Shown here: piece after piece, positions 6,217 to 7,569 of the stretch
Position numbering within the stretch: the stretch's first letter is position 1
Layout: each line of letters opens with the position of its first letter
From: Kiritimatiellia bacterium
GTDB lineage: Bacteria; Verrucomicrobiota; Kiritimatiellia; RFP12; UBA1067
DNA length: 7,569 bases
Reading direction: 5' to 3'
Assembly (NCBI GenBank): GCA_016303225.1
Contig: JAEDMC010000145.1
Location: 1 to 7,569 of the forward strand
The notes under the pieces: generated by a model
Databases searched by the model: none
Told to the model about the DNA's origin: nothing
The model's input: only the letters and a program-made list of their open reading frames with translations
Position numbers and translations under genes: made by a program

Positions 6217-7342
6217 CAGGCCCGTCTGCGGCAACACAATCGGCGACTGGCTGATCGTCGGTGACTTCGGCGACGGTCTCTCCGGCTCGGTCTATCGGGT
6301 ACGTCACCTCAGCCCTCCCGGACTCTCCGGAGTCCTCAAGCTCCACCGCGTCTGGGAGAATGGCGTGTCCGAAAAGTCGTTTCTCGCCGAGAGGACGCTG
6401 GCCGAACAGCCGCCCCTGCCCGAGCGAATGGCCAAGTGGCTCGTCTCGGACTCATGGCAGGGCCACCCCTACTTCGTGACGACATACCTCGATCCGACTC
6501 CCAAAGGGCTTTCGGATCGGGAATGGATGACCTACGCCTTCGCACTCATCGACTTGTTCGCGGAACTGAACGGCAACAGGCTCATCTACCACCGCGACGT
6601 CAAGCCGCGCAACCTCCGTTCGCGCAACGGACTCCCCATGCTCATCGACCTCGGCCTCGCCATTCCCCGCGACGACGACGCACTCTATCCGCTCGAGCGC
6701 GTCGGCAGCCGCGACTTCATCGCCCCTGAAATCCTCCGCGGCGAACGCTATGACGTCCGCTCCGAGATCTACTCCACGGCCCGCACCCTTCTCGCCATCC
6801 TTCCGACTTCCGTCAAGCGCACGCTCTCTCCCTCGCTGTTCCACGCCTCCGAACAGAACCGTGAGCAGCGCACGCCCTCCTGGCAGGTCTTTCGCCGCGA
6901 AGCCGAAGCGGATTGGCAAGCCCACCTCCGCAACCGCAAGACGCGCCTCGCCATCCTGTCAGCGGGCGGGGCGGCCGCAGCAATCTTCTTCGGCGCGCTC
7001 GCCTACTATCACTACGACGCCCGCCAGATACAGGACAAGTCCGACGAACGCTATCGGGCGCAATCGCTCGCACAGCACGGACTTGACGCGTACAACAACC
7101 ATCAAATGGACAAGGCCGTCTTCTACCTGAAGCAGGCCGCCGACTCCGGCTGCTGCACCAATTCCCACGCCATCGGCACGCTGGGTGACATTTATCTCAG
7201 GGGCGTCGGCGTTCCGGCAAACGACAAGCTCGGCCGCCATTACATCGAAGAAGCCGCCAAACTCGACGACAAGGATTCAAAAGACATCCTAACGACTCTC
7301 AACGCCAATAGCACACGCGCGAGCATCAAGGTCCGACCTTAA
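6200..7342 (+). CDS. Transmembrane Ser/Thr protein kinase with extracytoplasmic Sel1-like repeats
   Basis: This 380-residue protein has a cytoplasmic Hanks-type kinase domain (about 15-240). The glycine loop is GDGLSGSV (24-31), the ATP lysine Lys47 in GVLKLH, and a likely helix-C glutamate Glu64. The catalytic loop is HRDVKPRN (131-138, base Asp133), the metal-binding motif DLG (Asp150), then APE (175-177) and DVRSEIYS (185-192). DLG replaces the usual DFG, a change tolerated in active kinases. A single membrane helix lies at about 249-270. The C-terminal ~110 residues include a Sel1/TPR-like stretch (about 303-358, LKQAADSG, LGDIYLRGVGV, HYIEEAAKL) that should lie outside the membrane and may sense a ligand or partner. 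The gene starts inside the sigma factor gene (17-nt overlap), implying coupled translation. The sigma factor is the obvious candidate substrate, though this is inferred. Confidence 0.9.
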   Translation: MTSPPDRPVCGNTIGDWLIVGDFGDGLSGSVYRVRHLSPPGLSGVLKLHRVWENGVSEKSFLAERTLAEQPPLPERMAKWLVSDSWQGHPYFVTTYLDPTPKGLSDREWMTYAFALIDLFAELNGNRLIYHRDVKPRNLRSRNGLPMLIDLGLAIPRDDDALYPLERVGSRDFIAPEILRGERYDVRSEIYSTARTLLAILPTSVKRTLSPSLFHASEQNREQRTPSWQVFRREAEADWQAHLRNRKTRLAILSAGGAAAAIFFGALAYYHYDARQIQDKSDERYRAQSLAQHGLDAYNNHQMDKAVFYLKQAADSGCCTNSHAIGTLGDIYLRGVGVPANDKLGRHYIEEAAKLDDKDSKDILTTLNANSTRASIKVRP

Positions 7343-7388
7343 TGCTCATTCCTTAATCCATTGAACTTGCCATATATTAACATATCTC
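7343..7388. other. Short convergent intergenic gap
   Basis: These 46 AT-rich nucleotides separate the kinase stop codon from the stop codon of the partial gene on the - strand. I see no GC-rich hairpin followed by a T-run on either strand, so no intrinsic terminator is called. Confidence 0.5.
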
Positions 7389-7569
7389 TCATTCACTTTG
7401 CGGATGACGATTCCCGTGAAAATGAAATCCAACCGGCGCAAGAGACAAATGCCAGACGTTCGTCAATTGACCGTTGCGCGGCGACACTTCCCTGGTATGC
7501 CATAAACCATATACGTCCCCATAGGAAATATCAATGCTTTCATCCGCGTGATACCCGTACATCAGCAAC
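7389..7569 (-). CDS. C-terminal end of an unrecognised protein (5' partial)
   Basis: On the - strand a frame is open from the window edge to a TGA at 7391-7389, giving about 59 residues of a protein whose start lies beyond 7569. It reads LLMYGYHADESID, then ISYGDVYGLWHTREVS, and ends LSLAPVGFHFHGNRHPQSE. Aromatic residues, His and Gly are mixed in a protein-like way and the frame is not Arg/Pro-rich like the shadow frames in this window, which supports real coding. The + strand here carries no open gene. GC (about 48% over 7381-7440) is well below that of the kinase gene. I do not recognise the family; the pattern is compatible with the end of a beta-rich protein. The gene runs convergently toward the sigma-kinase operon. 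Confidence 0.55.
   Translation of the reverse strand, partial: LLMYGYHADESIDISYGDVYGLWHTREVSPRNGQLTNVWHLSLAPVGFHFHGNRHPQSE

Noticed and set aside
5635..6237. A 200-codon open frame on the - strand opposite the sigma factor gene
   Set aside because: It is a by-product of GC-rich codon use in the sigma gene. Its translation is a monotonous Ala/Asp/Val/Leu-rich string, and the + strand protein has clear sigma features.
6452..6925. A 157-codon open frame on the - strand opposite the kinase
   Set aside because: It is an antisense shadow of the kinase core motifs, with Glu/Val/Ala-rich low complexity.
1..7569. CRISPR arrays, tRNA or rRNA genes, riboswitches
   Set aside because: No regularly spaced repeats, cloverleaf or conserved rRNA segments were seen on either strand by eye.

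Overview
The window looks like a chromosomal segment from a PVC-superphylum bacterium, most likely a Kiritimatiellota/Lentisphaerota-type lineage. This is an inference from style and not from a marker gene. The signs are large secreted beta-rich proteins studded with Thr-Asn and Trp residues, a TSP3/EF-hand-like DxDxDG loop, an ECF sigma factor gene joined to a membrane Ser/Thr kinase gene, and generally GC-rich coding sequence. All seven complete genes are on the + strand. An eighth, partial gene enters from the right edge on the - strand.

Left block (26-4023): three closely packed genes. The first encodes a 920-residue membrane-anchored or exported protein made of Ig-like beta modules and ending in an NlpC/P60-like cysteine amidase domain. 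The second overlaps its 3' end and encodes a 193-residue protein with a signal peptide. The third is a DUF1287 (YijF-type) protein with its own Cys/His/His set. GC content drops sharply, from about 62% to about 41%, exactly where the amidase domain of the first gene begins. With the overlapping small secreted protein behind it, this resembles a swappable C-terminal effector module with a possible partner or immunity gene. No immunity function can be proved from the sequence.

Middle block (4024-5014): a serine recombinase of the resolvase/invertase family with all catalytic residues intact, its own likely promoter, and an unusual 3' flank. That flank holds a 26-bp imperfect palindrome shaped like a serine-recombinase crossover site, bracketed by two 12-bp direct repeats that each contain TATAAT. 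A 119-nt nested foldback follows, with GTCCTAAC/GTTAGGAC ends. Its layout recalls an integron attC site but it is not a clean match.

Right block (5015-7342): a tightly linked operon of a small secreted protein, an ECF-type sigma factor, and a Ser/Thr protein kinase with one transmembrane helix and an extracytoplasmic Sel1-like region. It reads as a signalling cassette in which the kinase may control the sigma factor directly; no anti-sigma factor is visible.

Right edge (7343-7569): a 46-nt convergent gap, then the C-terminal end of an unrecognised protein on the - strand.
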